A model generated the notes under the pieces. That model did no database searches and was not told where the DNA came from. It saw only the letters and a list, made by a program, of their open reading frames with translations. The position numbers and the translations under genes were made by a program. A stretch of 64,000 nt of DNA from Paracidovorax konjaci (GTDB taxonomy: Bacteria > Pseudomonadota > Gammaproteobacteria > Burkholderiales > Burkholderiaceae_C). Below, piece after piece: positions 37,452 through 47,395 of the stretch (the first letter of the stretch is position 1; each line of letters opens with the position of its first letter). The stretch covers positions 548,985-612,984 of the forward strand of contig NZ_FOMQ01000001.1 in assembly GCF_900112675.1 (NCBI RefSeq), given 5' to 3'.

Positions 37452-38230
37452 TGCAGCGCCGCCCCGGTTTTCCTGCGCGACTCGACCTGCCGCCGGCCTC
37501 CGGTGCACCGCGCGCTGCGGGCGGGCCGGCCCGGGTTCCGGGAGCCGGATCTCCGGCGCCGGTACCGCACGGGCTGGGCCTGGATTCCGCAGCCGTGCGC
37601 GCCCGCATGGTGCAGCGCATCGCCACGGGGGGCGTCGTTTCGCCGGCGGTGCTCCAGGCGATGGGCGCGGTGGAGCGGCATCGTTTCGTGGATACCGCGC
37701 TGGTCAACCAGGCCTATGAAGACACGAGTCTGCCCATCGGGCTGGGGCAGACCATTTCCAAACCCAGTATCGTGGCGCGCATGACCGAGCTGCTGCTGGG
37801 CGCCGAGGGCGCCCGGACCGCGGGACTGGGCCGCGTGCTGGAAATCGGCACCGGCTGCGGTTATCAGGCAGCGGTACTCGCCCGCGTCGCCCGCGAGGTG
37901 TACACCATCGAGCGCCTGCGTGCGTTGCACGAAAAGGCCCGCGACAATCTGCGCCCCTGGCGGTTGGCGAACGTGCACCTGATCCTCGGTGACGGCATGG
38001 CCGGGTATGCCAAGGGCGCACCCTACGCCGCCATCATCGCTGCCGCGGGCGGGGACGCCATCCCCGATGCCTGGGTGCAGCAGCTTGCCGTGGGGGGGCG
38101 CCTTGTCGCCCCCATGGCCGCCGCGGGCGGCCGGCAGGTACTGGTCGTCATCGACCGGACCCCGCAGGGGCTCCAGCAGAGTGCGCTGGAGCCCGTACAT
38201 TTTGTCCCTCTAAAATCGGGGATTGCCTGA
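37451..38230 (+). CDS. pcm: Protein-L-isoaspartate O-methyltransferase
   Basis: 259 aa. Repairs isoaspartyl damage in proteins using S-adenosylmethionine. The core is typical: AMGAVERHRFVDTALVNQAY, LPIGLGQTISKPSIVARM, VLEIGTGCGYQAAVLA (SAM site) and VYTIERLRALHEKAR. About 50 extra residues at the N-terminus, rich in Pro, Ala and Gly, precede the core. Translational coupling to surE through the TGATG overlap supports the annotated start, though an internal start cannot be excluded. The neighbourhood surE-pcm-nlpD is conserved in proteobacteria. Confidence 0.95.
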   Translation: MQRRPGFPARLDLPPASGAPRAAGGPARVPGAGSPAPVPHGLGLDSAAVRARMVQRIATGGVVSPAVLQAMGAVERHRFVDTALVNQAYEDTSLPIGLGQTISKPSIVARMTELLLGAEGARTAGLGRVLEIGTGCGYQAAVLARVAREVYTIERLRALHEKARDNLRPWRLANVHLILGDGMAGYAKGAPYAAIIAAAGGDAIPDAWVQQLAVGGRLVAPMAAAGGRQVLVVIDRTPQGLQQSALEPVHFVPLKSGIA

Positions 38231-38242
38231 AGGAAATTGCTT

Positions 38243-39154
38243 ATGTTGGTATCGCGTGGTCTTGTGGCTTGGAGTTCGGTGGCGCTGGCGGTCCTGGTAC
38301 TGGCCGGCTGCGGAACCCGGGTCAACAGGGCTCCGGTGGAGGATCGCGGCACTGCCGCCTCGTCGTCCTCTCCGACGTCCCCGCAGGCCGGAGTGGTCGT
38401 CGGCGCTCCCGTAAAGCCCCTGCCCGGGGCAGAAAATGCCGGCAAACCTGGTTATTACAGCGTGAAGCCTGGGGACACCCTGATCCGGATCGGGCTGGAG
38501 TCCGGCCAGAGCTGGAAAGACCTGGCCCGCTGGAACAACCTGGACAACCCCAACCTGATCGAGGTTGGCCAGGTACTGCGTGTGGCTCCTCCCGGCAGTA
38601 CCCCGCCGGCGCAGGTGGCTTCCGACACCGGCGTCGTCACGCGCCCCGTGACTTCCACCACGCTGACCCCGGCGCCTGCAGGCGCCGCGAGCGCGCCGCG
38701 CAGCGGTATGTCGGCGGCGTCCGTCGCGGCTGCCCCTGCACCGGCCCCGGCTCCTGCGCCTGCGCCTGCCACTTCGGGGGGAGATGACGACATGGCGTTC
38801 ATCTGGCCGTCGTCGGGCTCCCTGATCGCCGGTTTCGACGAATCCCGCAACAAGGGGTACGACATTTCTGGCAAGTCCGGCGACCCGGTGCTGGCGGCCG
38901 CTGATGGTCGTGTCGTTTATGCGGGCGCCGGCCTGCGCGGCTACGGGAATCTGGTGATCCTGAAGCACAACAACACTTACCTGACGGCGTATGCCCATAA
39001 CCAGACGCTGCTGGTCAAGGAGGACCAGTCCGTGCGCCGCGGCCAGAAAATCGCCGAGATGGGCAGCTCCGATACCGACCGCGTGAAGCTGCACTTCGAA
39101 ATTCGCCGCCAGGGCAAGCCCGTGGATCCGGCCCGCTACCTGCCTGCCCGTTGA
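38243..39154 (+). CDS. nlpD: NlpD-like lipoprotein, LysM and LytM domains
   Basis: 303 aa. Outer-membrane lipoprotein that activates cell-wall amidases at division. Lipobox VLVLAGC with Cys23. LysM domain at about 72-115 (YYSVKPGDTLIRIGLESG, NPNLIEVGQVLRV), then a Pro/Ala linker of PA repeats and a C-terminal M23 fold (WPSSGSLIAGFDES, GDPVLAAADGRVVYAGAGLR, VKLHFEIRRQGKPVDP). The first metal ligand of active M23 enzymes is replaced (NKGYD in place of HxGxD), as in non-catalytic NlpD/EnvC activators. Start ATG 38243 follows AAGGA. rpoS does not follow; rluD does. Confidence 0.95.
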   Translation: MLVSRGLVAWSSVALAVLVLAGCGTRVNRAPVEDRGTAASSSSPTSPQAGVVVGAPVKPLPGAENAGKPGYYSVKPGDTLIRIGLESGQSWKDLARWNNLDNPNLIEVGQVLRVAPPGSTPPAQVASDTGVVTRPVTSTTLTPAPAGAASAPRSGMSAASVAAAPAPAPAPAPAPATSGGDDDMAFIWPSSGSLIAGFDESRNKGYDISGKSGDPVLAAADGRVVYAGAGLRGYGNLVILKHNNTYLTAYAHNQTLLVKEDQSVRRGQKIAEMGSSDTDRVKLHFEIRRQGKPVDPARYLPAR

Positions 39155-40194
39155 GCGCGCAAGATCCTCGTTCCGTCGAAGCCGGGGCAGATGCCACAGC
39201 CGCAGCCGCATCCGATGCCATGGCTGCGGAGGATGCTGCCGAGGTCGAGGGGCTGGACCATGCAGAGACGCGGTCGGTCGAGGTAGCTCGCGCACAGCAC
39301 GGCATCCGGCTGGACAAGGCGCTGGCCGAGCTGGTGCCCGAGTTCTCCCGGAGCTATCTCCAGCAGCTTTTGGGTGAAGGCGGGGTGCTCGTCAACGGGC
39401 GCGTGGCGACCAAGCCTGCAGCGCGCGTGCACATCGGTGATGCACTGGCCGTCGAACTCAAGCCGACCCCTCAGAGCCAGGCATTCCGGCCTGAGGACAT
39501 GGCGCTCGACATCGTGCATGAGGATGACCATTTGCTGGTCGTCAACAAGCCCGCCGGGCTGGTGGTCCATCCTGCACCTGGCAACTGGAGCGGCACATTG
39601 CTCAACGGGCTCCTGGCTCGGGATCCGCGAGCGTCTGCCGTTCCCCGCGCGGGCATTGTCCATCGACTCGACAAGGACACCAGTGGCCTGATGGTCGTGG
39701 CACGCGAGCGTGCGGTGATGGATGCCCTGGTCCGGATGATTGCGGCGCGTGAAGTCAGCCGGCAGTATCTGGCCCTGGCTTTGCGCCGCTGGGAAGGGGC
39801 GGCCCACCGGGTCGTGACCGAAGCCATCGGCCGCGATCCGCGCAACCGCCTGCGCATGGCGGCGGTGGATCTGTCACACCAGGCTGGCAAGCCGGCACGC
39901 ACGGACATTGCGGTGCTGGATGCCTGCGATGGAGGTAGCCTGGTCCATTGCACTTTGCATACCGGTCGCACGCACCAGATCCGGGTGCACATGGCATGGC
40001 TGCGACATCCGCTCGTCGCGGATGTCCTCTATGGAGGAGAGCCCGCTGCAGGAATGTCTCGGCAAGCACTGCACGCGTGCCGGTTGGCATTCAGGCATCC
40101 GGTTACTGCACAGGACATGGTCTTCCATTCCCCCCTGCCGGAGGATATGGCCGGAGCCCTCGATATTTGGGGGCTACGCTACAATCCGCGCTGA
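39151..40194 (+). CDS. rluD: Ribosomal large subunit pseudouridine synthase D
   Basis: 347 aa. Makes pseudouridines in helix 69 of 23S rRNA. S4-like domain (GIRLDKALAELVPEFSRSYL, VLVNGRVATKPAARV) then the RluA-family catalytic domain with HEDDHLLVVNKPAGLVVHPA and the catalytic Asp in IVHRLDKDTSGLMVVA, plus LHTGRTHQIRVHMAWL. The TTG start at 39151 overlaps the nlpD stop by four bases (TTGA) and has no clear ribosome site; an ATG at 39220 is an alternative. The first 40 residues are low-complexity Ala/Glu. Confidence 0.95.
   Translation: MSAQDPRSVEAGADATAAAASDAMAAEDAAEVEGLDHAETRSVEVARAQHGIRLDKALAELVPEFSRSYLQQLLGEGGVLVNGRVATKPAARVHIGDALAVELKPTPQSQAFRPEDMALDIVHEDDHLLVVNKPAGLVVHPAPGNWSGTLLNGLLARDPRASAVPRAGIVHRLDKDTSGLMVVARERAVMDALVRMIAAREVSRQYLALALRRWEGAAHRVVTEAIGRDPRNRLRMAAVDLSHQAGKPARTDIAVLDACDGGSLVHCTLHTGRTHQIRVHMAWLRHPLVADVLYGGEPAAGMSRQALHACRLAFRHPVTAQDMVFHSPLPEDMAGALDIWGLRYNPR
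40180..40185 (+). promoter_or_regulatory. Candidate -10 box (CTACAATCC) upstream of scpB
   Basis: TACAAT within GCTACAATCC near the end of rluD, 164 nt before the scpB ATG. Same nonamer as at 36606 and 48722. Confidence 0.4.
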
Positions 40195-40348
40195 ATTCGG
40201 CCTGCCGGCCGTTGACCATCTCTGGTCCCTCTGTATGTAGCGCATCCCTGATCAGCGCCTCGCCGCTTCCGGCCGCATGCTTCATGCCTTGCTCCCACGT
40301 GTCTGCCGCCGCTCGGCGACGCCGACCCATCTCCTCAATCGTTGAACC

Positions 40349-41026
40349 ATGAACACGGTGGATGCCAAACGGGTCCTCGAAACTGCGCTGATTTGTGCGC
40401 CGCAACCTGCGACTCTGCGGGAATTGCGGACGCTCTTCAACGACGCGTTGGGGTCTGACACGGTCAAGCAATTGCTGCTCGACTTGCAGCAGGAATGGGC
40501 ATCGCGGGGCGTGGAGCTTGTCCAGGTGGCTTCGGGATGGCGTTTCCAGAGCAGGCCTGAAATGCGCGAATATCTGGATCGGCTCCACCCCGAGAAGCCC
40601 CCGCGCTACACCCGGGCAACGCTTGAAACGCTGGCGATCATCGCGTATCGGCAACCTGTCACCCGCGGGGACATTGAAGAGATCCGTGGGGTCACCGTCA
40701 ACAGCCTGATCCTCAAGCAACTTGAGGACCGTGGCTGGGTGGAGGTAATCGGACATCGGGAAACCGTCGGTCGTCCTGCCTTGTTTGCTACGACGCGTCA
40801 GTTCCTGGACGATCTAGGACTGAAGTCTCTTGATGAGCTGCCTTTGCTCGAGAGCCCTGCCATGCAGGCGGGGGTACTCGAAGCCCTGGAAAAAGTGACG
40901 GTGCAAGAAAACAATCTCCAGGCTGCAGGAGCGGAGAGCCCAGCCGAAGAAACATCAGCGGGGGAAGGGCAGGCTGCCGCCCCCCCGCAATCGAGGAGGC
41001 GCTCGATGCCTCCAGAAACCATTTGA
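40349..41026 (+). CDS. scpB: Segregation and condensation protein B
   Basis: 225 aa. Partner of SMC-ScpA in chromosome condensation and segregation. Two winged helices are visible: [20 protein letters not shown] and [60 protein letters not shown]. The C-terminal 50 residues are disordered and acidic/Pro-rich. No scpA lies next to it. It precedes rluB by 64 nt; scpB-rluB adjacency is common in many bacteria. Confidence 0.95.
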   Translation: MNTVDAKRVLETALICAPQPATLRELRTLFNDALGSDTVKQLLLDLQQEWASRGVELVQVASGWRFQSRPEMREYLDRLHPEKPPRYTRATLETLAIIAYRQPVTRGDIEEIRGVTVNSLILKQLEDRGWVEVIGHRETVGRPALFATTRQFLDDLGLKSLDELPLLESPAMQAGVLEALEKVTVQENNLQAAGAESPAEETSAGEGQAAAPPQSRRRSMPPETI

Positions 41027-41090
41027 CGAATGCCGATGGCGAGTCTGGGCATCTTCGCTCCGAACCGTCGGACCCTCCCGAAAGCACGCC

Positions 41091-42527
41091 ATGAACGCAT
41101 CCTCGCCAGACAACGCCAACATTCTGCCCGACTCCGCCGCTGAAACCGGAGACTCTCTTCCGGAGAAAAAGTCGGCGCGGCGCCCTGCCCGTAAAAGTGC
41201 GGCAGGTGGCAATGAGCCGGTGACGTCGCCTGCCCGCTCGTCGGGCTCAGCCAGGCCGGTTCAGGAGCAAGGCGCTGCGTCTGCTCAAGAAAATAGTGCC
41301 GGAGGAAGCGGCCCGATGGCAGTCGATGCGCCGGCTGCGCCCCAAAACCCTGCTTCTTCCAGATCGGGCAAACCCAAGGCGCCGCAATCCCTCGGTGCAG
41401 GCGACGGCTATCGTTTCGATGATGTGATTTCCGGGCAGTTGGACGCTGACGAAGAACGTGCCGATGTTGCCCCTGCCAAGCGGGTATTGCCTCCGCAGGT
41501 GGAGATGCCGAAATTGCACAAGGTTCTGGCGCAAGCAGGCCTTGGGTCTCGGCTGGAAATGGAGCAGCTCATCCTGGAGGGGCGCATCTCCGTCAATAAC
41601 GAACCAGCCCACATCGGCCAGCGCGTGCAATTCGGGGATCAGGTCAAGGTCAATGGCCGTCCGATCCGCTACCGGATTGATCCGCCGCCGGCGCGTGTCA
41701 TCGCTTACCACAAGCCTGTGGGGGAGGTCGTCACACACGACGATCCGCAGAACAGGCCCACAGTGTTCAGGAAACTGCCTCGCCTCATGCATGGAAAATG
41801 GCAGTCGGTGGGGCGGCTTGACCTGAATACGGAAGGGCTGCTGCTTTTCACCAGTGCCGGTGAATTGGCGAACAACCTCATGCATCCCCGATTCGGCTTG
41901 GAGCGGGAATATGCTGTGCGGGTTCTGGGTGCATTGAACAAGGAAGAAAAGCAGCGACTTCTGGATGGCGTCCAGCTCGACGATGGAATGGCGGCGTTCG
42001 GTTCCATCGAGGATGGTGGCGGTGAGGGTTCTAATTGCTGGTATCGCATCACCATCTCGGAAGGGCGAAATCGCGAAGTCCGGCGCATGTTCGAGGCGGT
42101 AGGGCACGCCGTCAGCCGTCTCATTCGCATTCGTTATGGTTCCATGATGTTGCCGCGCGGGCTCAAGCGTGGCGCTTGGTTGGAACTGGACGAGCGAGAT
42201 ATCCGCGCATTGGTGCAGGCAGCAGGTGCTGACATGCCGCGCCCAGCCGCCGCTGTGCCTGCAGCAGACCGCAGAGGAGGTAACGCGCGTGGAAATCAGG
42301 GCTCTGGCCAGGGTAGGCGTTCTCCTGGGGGCACGCCACAACGTGGCGGCAAGGAGTTCGGTGCATCGGCTCCGGTCGGCCGAGGCCAGCGACCTGCGCC
42401 CTCTGGTCAGCCGGACCCAATGAAGACATCGGTGGGCTACATCGGCGGCGACAGCCTTTCGCGCCACCGGCAAGAGCAGAAGCAAAAACAGAAACGCAAT
42501 GGCGCCAATCGGCGTGGAAGCCGATGA
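41091..42527 (+). CDS. rluB: Ribosomal large subunit pseudouridine synthase B
   Basis: 478 aa. Modifies 23S rRNA position 2605 (E. coli numbering). Core about residues 135-385: MPKLHKVLAQAGLGSRLEME (S4 domain), VIAYHKPVGEVVTHDDPQNR, WQSVGRLDLNTEGLLLFTSA with the catalytic Asp, and ISEGRNREVRRMFEAVGHAV. Long tails flank it: about 130 residues of Ala/Ser/Pro at the N-terminus and a basic Gly/Arg/Gln-rich C-terminus (KQKQKRNGANRRGSR), probably RNA-binding and disordered. Tails of this kind are usual in beta-proteobacterial RluB. Confidence 0.95.
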   Translation: MNASSPDNANILPDSAAETGDSLPEKKSARRPARKSAAGGNEPVTSPARSSGSARPVQEQGAASAQENSAGGSGPMAVDAPAAPQNPASSRSGKPKAPQSLGAGDGYRFDDVISGQLDADEERADVAPAKRVLPPQVEMPKLHKVLAQAGLGSRLEMEQLILEGRISVNNEPAHIGQRVQFGDQVKVNGRPIRYRIDPPPARVIAYHKPVGEVVTHDDPQNRPTVFRKLPRLMHGKWQSVGRLDLNTEGLLLFTSAGELANNLMHPRFGLEREYAVRVLGALNKEEKQRLLDGVQLDDGMAAFGSIEDGGGEGSNCWYRITISEGRNREVRRMFEAVGHAVSRLIRIRYGSMMLPRGLKRGAWLELDERDIRALVQAAGADMPRPAAAVPAADRRGGNARGNQGSGQGRRSPGGTPQRGGKEFGASAPVGRGQRPAPSGQPDPMKTSVGYIGGDSLSRHRQEQKQKQKRNGANRRGSR

Positions 42528-42562
42528 CACTGCCTTGCCACATTGTGGATAAGGCCGCCGAT

Positions 42563-42568
42563 TAGAAT
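42563..42568 (+). promoter_or_regulatory. Candidate -10 box for ndk
   Basis: TAGAAT in the short AT-richer gap after rluB, 53 nt before the ndk ATG. A TTGTGG at 42543 is too close (14 nt) to be an ideal -35. Confidence 0.4.
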
Positions 42569-42620
42569 CGAGGGCTTTGTCTATCTGGCAAAAATCTTTC
42601 TCATCATTAAGGAAAACACC

Positions 42621-43046
42621 ATGGCTATCGAACGCACTCTTTCCATCATCAAGCCTGACGCAGTGGCCAAGAACGTGATCGGCCAGATCTACGCCCGCTT
42701 TGAAGCCGCCGGTCTGAAGGTCGTTGCAGCTCGCATGGCCCACCTTTCGCGCCAGGAAGCCGAACAGTTCTACGCAGTCCACAAAGAGCGCCCCTTCTTC
42801 AAGGACCTGGTGGATTTCATGATCTCCGGTCCCGTGATGATCCAGGTGCTCGAAGGCGAAAACGCCATCCTGAAGAACCGTGAACTGATGGGCGCTACGG
42901 ACCCTAAGAAGGCTGCTCCTGGCACCATTCGCGCTGACTTCGCCGATAGCATCGATGCCAATGCCGTGCACGGCTCGGATGCCCCTGAAACGGCCCAGGG
43001 CGAAGTTTCTTTCTTCTTCGCTGGCCTGAATATCTACGCTCGCTAA
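42621..43046 (+). CDS. ndk: Nucleoside diphosphate kinase
   Basis: 141 aa, normal length. Transfers phosphate from ATP to nucleoside diphosphates through phospho-His. [20 protein letters not shown] at the start, [36 protein letters not shown], and the catalytic H117 in [12 protein letters not shown]. The start at 42621 follows AAGGA. Strong, regular codon choice suggests high expression. rlmN follows 69 nt downstream. Confidence 0.98.
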   Translation: MAIERTLSIIKPDAVAKNVIGQIYARFEAAGLKVVAARMAHLSRQEAEQFYAVHKERPFFKDLVDFMISGPVMIQVLEGENAILKNRELMGATDPKKAAPGTIRADFADSIDANAVHGSDAPETAQGEVSFFFAGLNIYAR

Positions 43047-43115
43047 GCCTTTGCTGCAAGCGGTGCTGGAGCTCTTTCGTCGCTTGCCTGCCTCGGCACA
43101 AGCATCTTCGCCCCC

Positions 43116-44237
43116 ATGACCACCAATCTCCTCGACTTCGATCTGGACGGGCTTGCTGCGTTTTGCGAGCAACTCGGGGAGAAGCGCTTTCGTGCGACTC
43201 AGCTGTTTCGCTGGATCCATCAGCGAGGCGCCAGCGACTTTGCCCAAATGAGCGATTTGGCAAAGTCGCTGCGCGAAAAGCTGGGAGGCTGTGCCCATGT
43301 GGCGGCCCTTCCAGTCATCAGCGAGCATGTTTCGTCCGATGGCACGATCAAGTGGCTTTTTGATGTAGGGGATGGCAATGCGGTGGAATCCGTGTTCATT
43401 CCTGAAGATGACCGCGGCACGCTGTGCATTTCATCCCAGGCCGGTTGTGCGGTGGGGTGCCGTTTTTGTTCTACGGGGCATCAGGGTTTCAGCCGCAATC
43501 TCACCAGTGGCGAGATCGTCGCCCAGCTATGGTTTGCTGAGCACACGCTGCGTGTTCGTTTGGGACGCCAGGACCGGGTGATTTCCAACGTGGTCATGAT
43601 GGGCATGGGTGAACCGCTGCAGAACTACTCTGCACTGGTGCCTGCCCTGCGCACCATGCTTGACGACCATGGGTACGGCCTCTCGCGCAGGCGGTTGACG
43701 GTATCCACCTCAGGTGTCGTTCCAATGATGGACCGGCTGTCGCAGGATTGTGCCGTCGCTTTGGCGGTGTCCCTGCATGCTCCCAACGACGCTTTGCGAG
43801 ATCAACTTGTCCCGCTCAATCGTAAATATCCCCTGAGCGAATTGATCGGTGCATGTGCTCGTTATCTCGAGCATGCCCCGCGGGACTTCATCACGTTTGA
43901 GTACTGCATGCTTGACGGAGTCAACGACCAGCCGGAGCATGCCAGGCAACTCATCGAGCTTGTGCAGCCCTCGGGAGCCGGGGGTGTCCGTTGCAAGTTC
44001 AACCTTATTCCTTTCAATCCGTTTCCAGCCTCCGGATTGCACAGGTCCAGTGCCCAGCAGGTCACGGTTTTCGCAAAATTGCTCAGTGATGCGGGTATCG
44101 TTACGACGGTGCGAAAAACACGCGGCGATGACATTGATGCGGCATGTGGACAGCTGGCGGGCGATGTCAAAGACCGAACGAGGGCTGTCGAGCGCATGGC
44201 CAGGCAGCGCACCATCGTGCTCAAACCGGTGGCTTAG
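43116..44237 (+). CDS. rlmN: 23S rRNA (adenine-2503-C2)-methyltransferase (dual rRNA/tRNA)
   Basis: 373 aa, radical SAM enzyme that methylates A2503 of 23S rRNA and A37 of some tRNAs. The 4Fe-4S motif CxxxCxxC appears as [12 protein letters not shown]. Other hallmarks are [48 protein letters not shown] and the methyl-carrying C-terminal Cys in [13 protein letters not shown]. Length matches the family. The order ndk-rlmN-pilF-rodZ-ispG-hisS-yfgM-bamB-der is conserved across proteobacteria. Confidence 0.97.
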   Translation: MTTNLLDFDLDGLAAFCEQLGEKRFRATQLFRWIHQRGASDFAQMSDLAKSLREKLGGCAHVAALPVISEHVSSDGTIKWLFDVGDGNAVESVFIPEDDRGTLCISSQAGCAVGCRFCSTGHQGFSRNLTSGEIVAQLWFAEHTLRVRLGRQDRVISNVVMMGMGEPLQNYSALVPALRTMLDDHGYGLSRRRLTVSTSGVVPMMDRLSQDCAVALAVSLHAPNDALRDQLVPLNRKYPLSELIGACARYLEHAPRDFITFEYCMLDGVNDQPEHARQLIELVQPSGAGGVRCKFNLIPFNPFPASGLHRSSAQQVTVFAKLLSDAGIVTTVRKTRGDDIDAACGQLAGDVKDRTRAVERMARQRTIVLKPVA

Positions 44238-44258
44238 GCCGCCCCTCTGGAGGCTTAG

Positions 44259-45098
44259 ATGACGGAACCTCGCTCGCTTTGGTGGTACGCCAGTCGCTGT
44301 GCTTTCATGGCAGGCGGTGCATTGTGTTTGGCCGTGATTCTGGGTGGATGCGCGACCTCACCTGGGTCGGGTGCAGGCACTTCAGCTGTGAACCCCGAGG
44401 CCGATCCATCATCCGAAGCTGCCGATCTGCGGCGTCGAGCGCGTATCCGCTTGGAGTTGGCCGCCAACTATCTAGAGATGGGGCAGACTTCCGTTGCGCT
44501 TGATGAAGTCAGACAGGCCATTGCAACCGATCCTTCGTTTGGCGACGCCTACAACTTGCGTGGTCTCGTACACATGAGGCTGGGGGACTTGGCTGCTGCG
44601 GATGAGAATTTTCGGCGTGCGTTGACCAGTAGCCCCTCCGAGCCGTATTTGCTGCACAACTTTGGCTGGCTGCGATGCCAACAGCAAAACTATGCTGAAG
44701 CCAACCAATATTTCGAACGCGCTTTGGCTGTTCCGGCTTACACAGCCCGAGCTAAAACGCTCATGACACAGGGGTTGTGCCAAGAGCGGGCGGGCCAAGT
44801 GGCCGACGCAGAGAAGACACTGGCCAAGGCATATGAATTGGATGCCGGCAATCCTGTCGTGGGCTACAACCTCGCATCGATGGCATTTCGTCGGGGAGAT
44901 GCCCAACGCGCCCAGTTCTACAGTCGGCGCCTCAACAACAGTGAATTGGCGAACGCAGAGTCGCTCTGGCTCGGTATCAAGATAGAGCGAGCTTTGGGCA
45001 ATGCTGCAGGAATGCGGCAATTGGGCGAGCAACTGCACAAGCGTTTCCCCGATTCCAAAGAGGTACTCGCATTCGACCGAGGGGCATTCAATGAGTGA
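44259..45098 (+). CDS. pilF: Type IV pilus biogenesis lipoprotein PilF/PilW
   Basis: 279 aa. Pilotin for the secretin PilQ in the outer membrane. Lipoprotein signal with lipobox VILGGC. The body is a chain of TPR repeats from about residue 60: RIRLELAANYLEMGQTSVAL, AYNLRGLVHMRLGDLAAADE, LHNFGWLRCQQQNYAEANQY. It overlaps rodZ by eight bases (45091-45098), so translation is coupled. Confidence 0.94.
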   Translation: MTEPRSLWWYASRCAFMAGGALCLAVILGGCATSPGSGAGTSAVNPEADPSSEAADLRRRARIRLELAANYLEMGQTSVALDEVRQAIATDPSFGDAYNLRGLVHMRLGDLAAADENFRRALTSSPSEPYLLHNFGWLRCQQQNYAEANQYFERALAVPAYTARAKTLMTQGLCQERAGQVADAEKTLAKAYELDAGNPVVGYNLASMAFRRGDAQRAQFYSRRLNNSELANAESLWLGIKIERALGNAAGMRQLGEQLHKRFPDSKEVLAFDRGAFNE

Positions 45099-46032
45099 GC
45101 CGGTGGCGCAAGAATCGCAACCTATGAGCGCAGAGATGGACCGGGCGTTAGCCGATGCTGTTAGGGCAGGCGAAATCCTGCGCCAGGGCCGAGAGCAGGC
45201 AGGCATGCATGTTGCCGCATTGGCGGTTGCCCTCAAAGTGCCCGTGCACAAGCTGGAGTCGCTCGAATCTGGGCACCTTGAAGTATTTCCGGATGCGGTA
45301 TTTGTGCGTGCCCTGGCATCCAGCGTATGCCGCACGCTCAAGATCGATCCGACCCAGGTTCTTGCATTGCTCCCGCAAAACCCTACGCCGCGCCTGTCTT
45401 CGCACGACGGTATCAACGCATCATTCAAGCCTGGAGCAACGAAGCTTGCCTCGTCGTCCTCCACCTCAGGATCTCGCAAGGTTGTCGCAACGGTGTTGGT
45501 GCTGCTGGTTGCTGCGGTTGCTCTTATTTTTGTTCCGAGAGACTGGCTGGAGCGGCTTTCGAATCCTTCATCGAATACGGTGATCAGTGAGCCTGTTCCA
45601 GAGCGTTCACAAGCCAGTATTTCAACAGACGTCGCTGGTACCGCGGCTGTCGCAGCCTCTGAACCTGCCTCGGCATTGCCTTTGGAGGCAATCAGTAGCG
45701 CTCGGTCAGTTCCTTCGATAGCTCCGGCATTGGCTGCGGCAGCTTCCATTGCTTCGCCGGCTGCGGTGGCGGGATCCGAGGCTGTTGCAGTGGATCACAA
45801 TCCCCTGGTGATTCGAGCGCGGGGTGAGTCCTGGGTTCAGGTCCGCAGTTCTACGTCGGGCACCGTATTCCAGCGGGTTCTGACAAACGGGGAGACAGTC
45901 ACCGTTCCGGGAACTCCTCCGTGGACTGTGGTCATCGGTAAGGCGGATGCGACTGAAGTATCAGTGCGGGGCAAACCGATGGATCTCAAAGCCATAGCGC
46001 GCGAGAACGTTGCGCGGTTCGAGGTGAAATAG
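45091..46032 (+). CDS. rodZ: Cytoskeleton protein RodZ
   Basis: 313 aa. Inner-membrane protein that links MreB to the cell-wall machinery. N-terminal helix-turn-helix ([40 protein letters not shown]), then a Ser-rich stretch, one membrane segment ([18 protein letters not shown], about residues 131-148), a long Ala/Ser/Pro linker and a C-terminal DUF4115 beta domain ([40 protein letters not shown]). It begins inside pilF, and its stop overlaps the ispG GTG by one base. Confidence 0.95.
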   Translation: MSEPVAQESQPMSAEMDRALADAVRAGEILRQGREQAGMHVAALAVALKVPVHKLESLESGHLEVFPDAVFVRALASSVCRTLKIDPTQVLALLPQNPTPRLSSHDGINASFKPGATKLASSSSTSGSRKVVATVLVLLVAAVALIFVPRDWLERLSNPSSNTVISEPVPERSQASISTDVAGTAAVAASEPASALPLEAISSARSVPSIAPALAAAASIASPAAVAGSEAVAVDHNPLVIRARGESWVQVRSSTSGTVFQRVLTNGETVTVPGTPPWTVVIGKADATEVSVRGKPMDLKAIARENVARFEVK

Positions 46033-47315
46033 TGTTGCATACCTCTATCGAAGCGGATAATCCTGTTGCCATGGCTTTTGCGCAGCCGCGGCGGTCACGC
46101 CAGGCGCGCGTGGTGTGGGGTGATAGGGTGGTGACCGTCGGAGGCGATGCGCCGGTGCGTGTGCAGTCCATGACGAATACGGATACCGTTGACGCAATCG
46201 CAACTGCTATCCAAGTCAAAGAGTTGGCGCAGGCGGGGTCCGAATTTGTGCGGATAACTGTCAATACTCCTGAGGCAGCAGCAGCGGTCCCATACATACG
46301 AGAGCAACTCGACCGCATGGGGGAAACAGTTCCTCTGGTGGGTGATTTCCACTACAACGGCCACCGCCTGCTGACTGAATTTCCTGACTGTGCCCAAGCC
46401 CTGTCGAAATACCGTATCAACCCAGGAAATGTAGGCAAAGGGGATAAGCGGGATCGGCAGTTTGGTCAGATGATTGAAGCGGCCGCCCGTTGGGACAAGG
46501 CAGTCCGCATCGGTGTGAATTGGGGTAGCCTTGACCAAGAATTGCTGGCAAGCCTGATGGATGTCAACAGTCGCCGTTCAGTGCCATGGGATGCCCGCCA
46601 AGTCATGTATGAGGCTCTGATCACGTCTGCGATCGAATCGGCTCAGCGTGCCGAAGCGATGGGTCTCGATGGCAATCAGATTATTTTGTCCTGCAAAGTC
46701 AGTGGCGTGCAGGACCTCATCTCTGTGTACCGTGCGCTGGCACAGCGTTGTGACTACGCGTTGCATCTAGGCCTTACGGAAGCCGGTATGGGCACGAAGG
46801 GCACGGTGGCTTCCGCGGCCGCATTGTCAGTGCTGCTACAGGAGGGGATTGGTGACACGATCCGTGTCTCGCTGACCCCGCAGCCCGGTGAGGCACGGAC
46901 CCAGGAAGTGGTCGTGGCTTCAGAAATACTGCAAGCTTTGGGTCTGAGAACCTTCGTGCCTAGTGTCACAGCGTGCCCGGGCTGTGGGCGGACAACCAGC
47001 ACCACGTTCCAAGAACTTGCCAAGCAGATCGACGATTTTCTTCGCTCGCAGATGCCGGTTTGGCGAATTCGCTATCCCGGCGTGGAGAAGATTAAGGTAG
47101 CCGTGATGGGCTGTATCGTGAATGGCCCCGGCGAGAGCAAGCATGCGGATATCGGAATCAGCCTTCCAGGAACTGGTGAAGCGCCATCCGCGCCGGTTTT
47201 CATCGACGGCGAGAAGGCAATGACCTTGCGAGGGGAGGACATTGCCCGCGATTTCCAGCAGGTGGTTGAAGAATATATTTCACGTCGCTTCGGCAACTCT
47301 GTCGAAGCAGTCTGA
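46032..47315 (+). CDS. ispG: 4-hydroxy-3-methylbut-2-en-1-yl diphosphate synthase (flavodoxin)
   Basis: 427 aa. Converts MEcPP to HMBPP in the non-mevalonate isoprenoid pathway; needs a 4Fe-4S cluster. [40 protein letters not shown] and [20 protein letters not shown] are typical, and the cluster Cys lie in [14 protein letters not shown] and [15 protein letters not shown]. Annotated from GTG 46032 (TAGTG overlap with rodZ); TTG 46035 or an ATG at 46071 are alternatives. The length is that of the longer beta-proteobacterial form. Confidence 0.96.
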   Translation: MLHTSIEADNPVAMAFAQPRRSRQARVVWGDRVVTVGGDAPVRVQSMTNTDTVDAIATAIQVKELAQAGSEFVRITVNTPEAAAAVPYIREQLDRMGETVPLVGDFHYNGHRLLTEFPDCAQALSKYRINPGNVGKGDKRDRQFGQMIEAAARWDKAVRIGVNWGSLDQELLASLMDVNSRRSVPWDARQVMYEALITSAIESAQRAEAMGLDGNQIILSCKVSGVQDLISVYRALAQRCDYALHLGLTEAGMGTKGTVASAAALSVLLQEGIGDTIRVSLTPQPGEARTQEVVVASEILQALGLRTFVPSVTACPGCGRTTSTTFQELAKQIDDFLRSQMPVWRIRYPGVEKIKVAVMGCIVNGPGESKHADIGISLPGTGEAPSAPVFIDGEKAMTLRGEDIARDFQQVVEEYISRRFGNSVEAV

Positions 47316-47369
47316 TTCTTTTTGTGTATTGACATGGCATCCCTATCGGATGTCGATCGTGCCGTATTT

Positions 47370-47386
47370 GGGGCTTTTATCGCCCC
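47370..47386 (+). promoter_or_regulatory. Small hairpin in the hisS leader
   Basis: GGGGC-TTTTATC-GCCCC lies 10-26 nt before the hisS ATG, where a ribosome site would be expected; no Shine-Dalgarno is visible. A TTGACA at 47329 could be the -35 of a weak promoter. Confidence 0.35.
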
Positions 47387-47395
47387 TTCAGTCTT

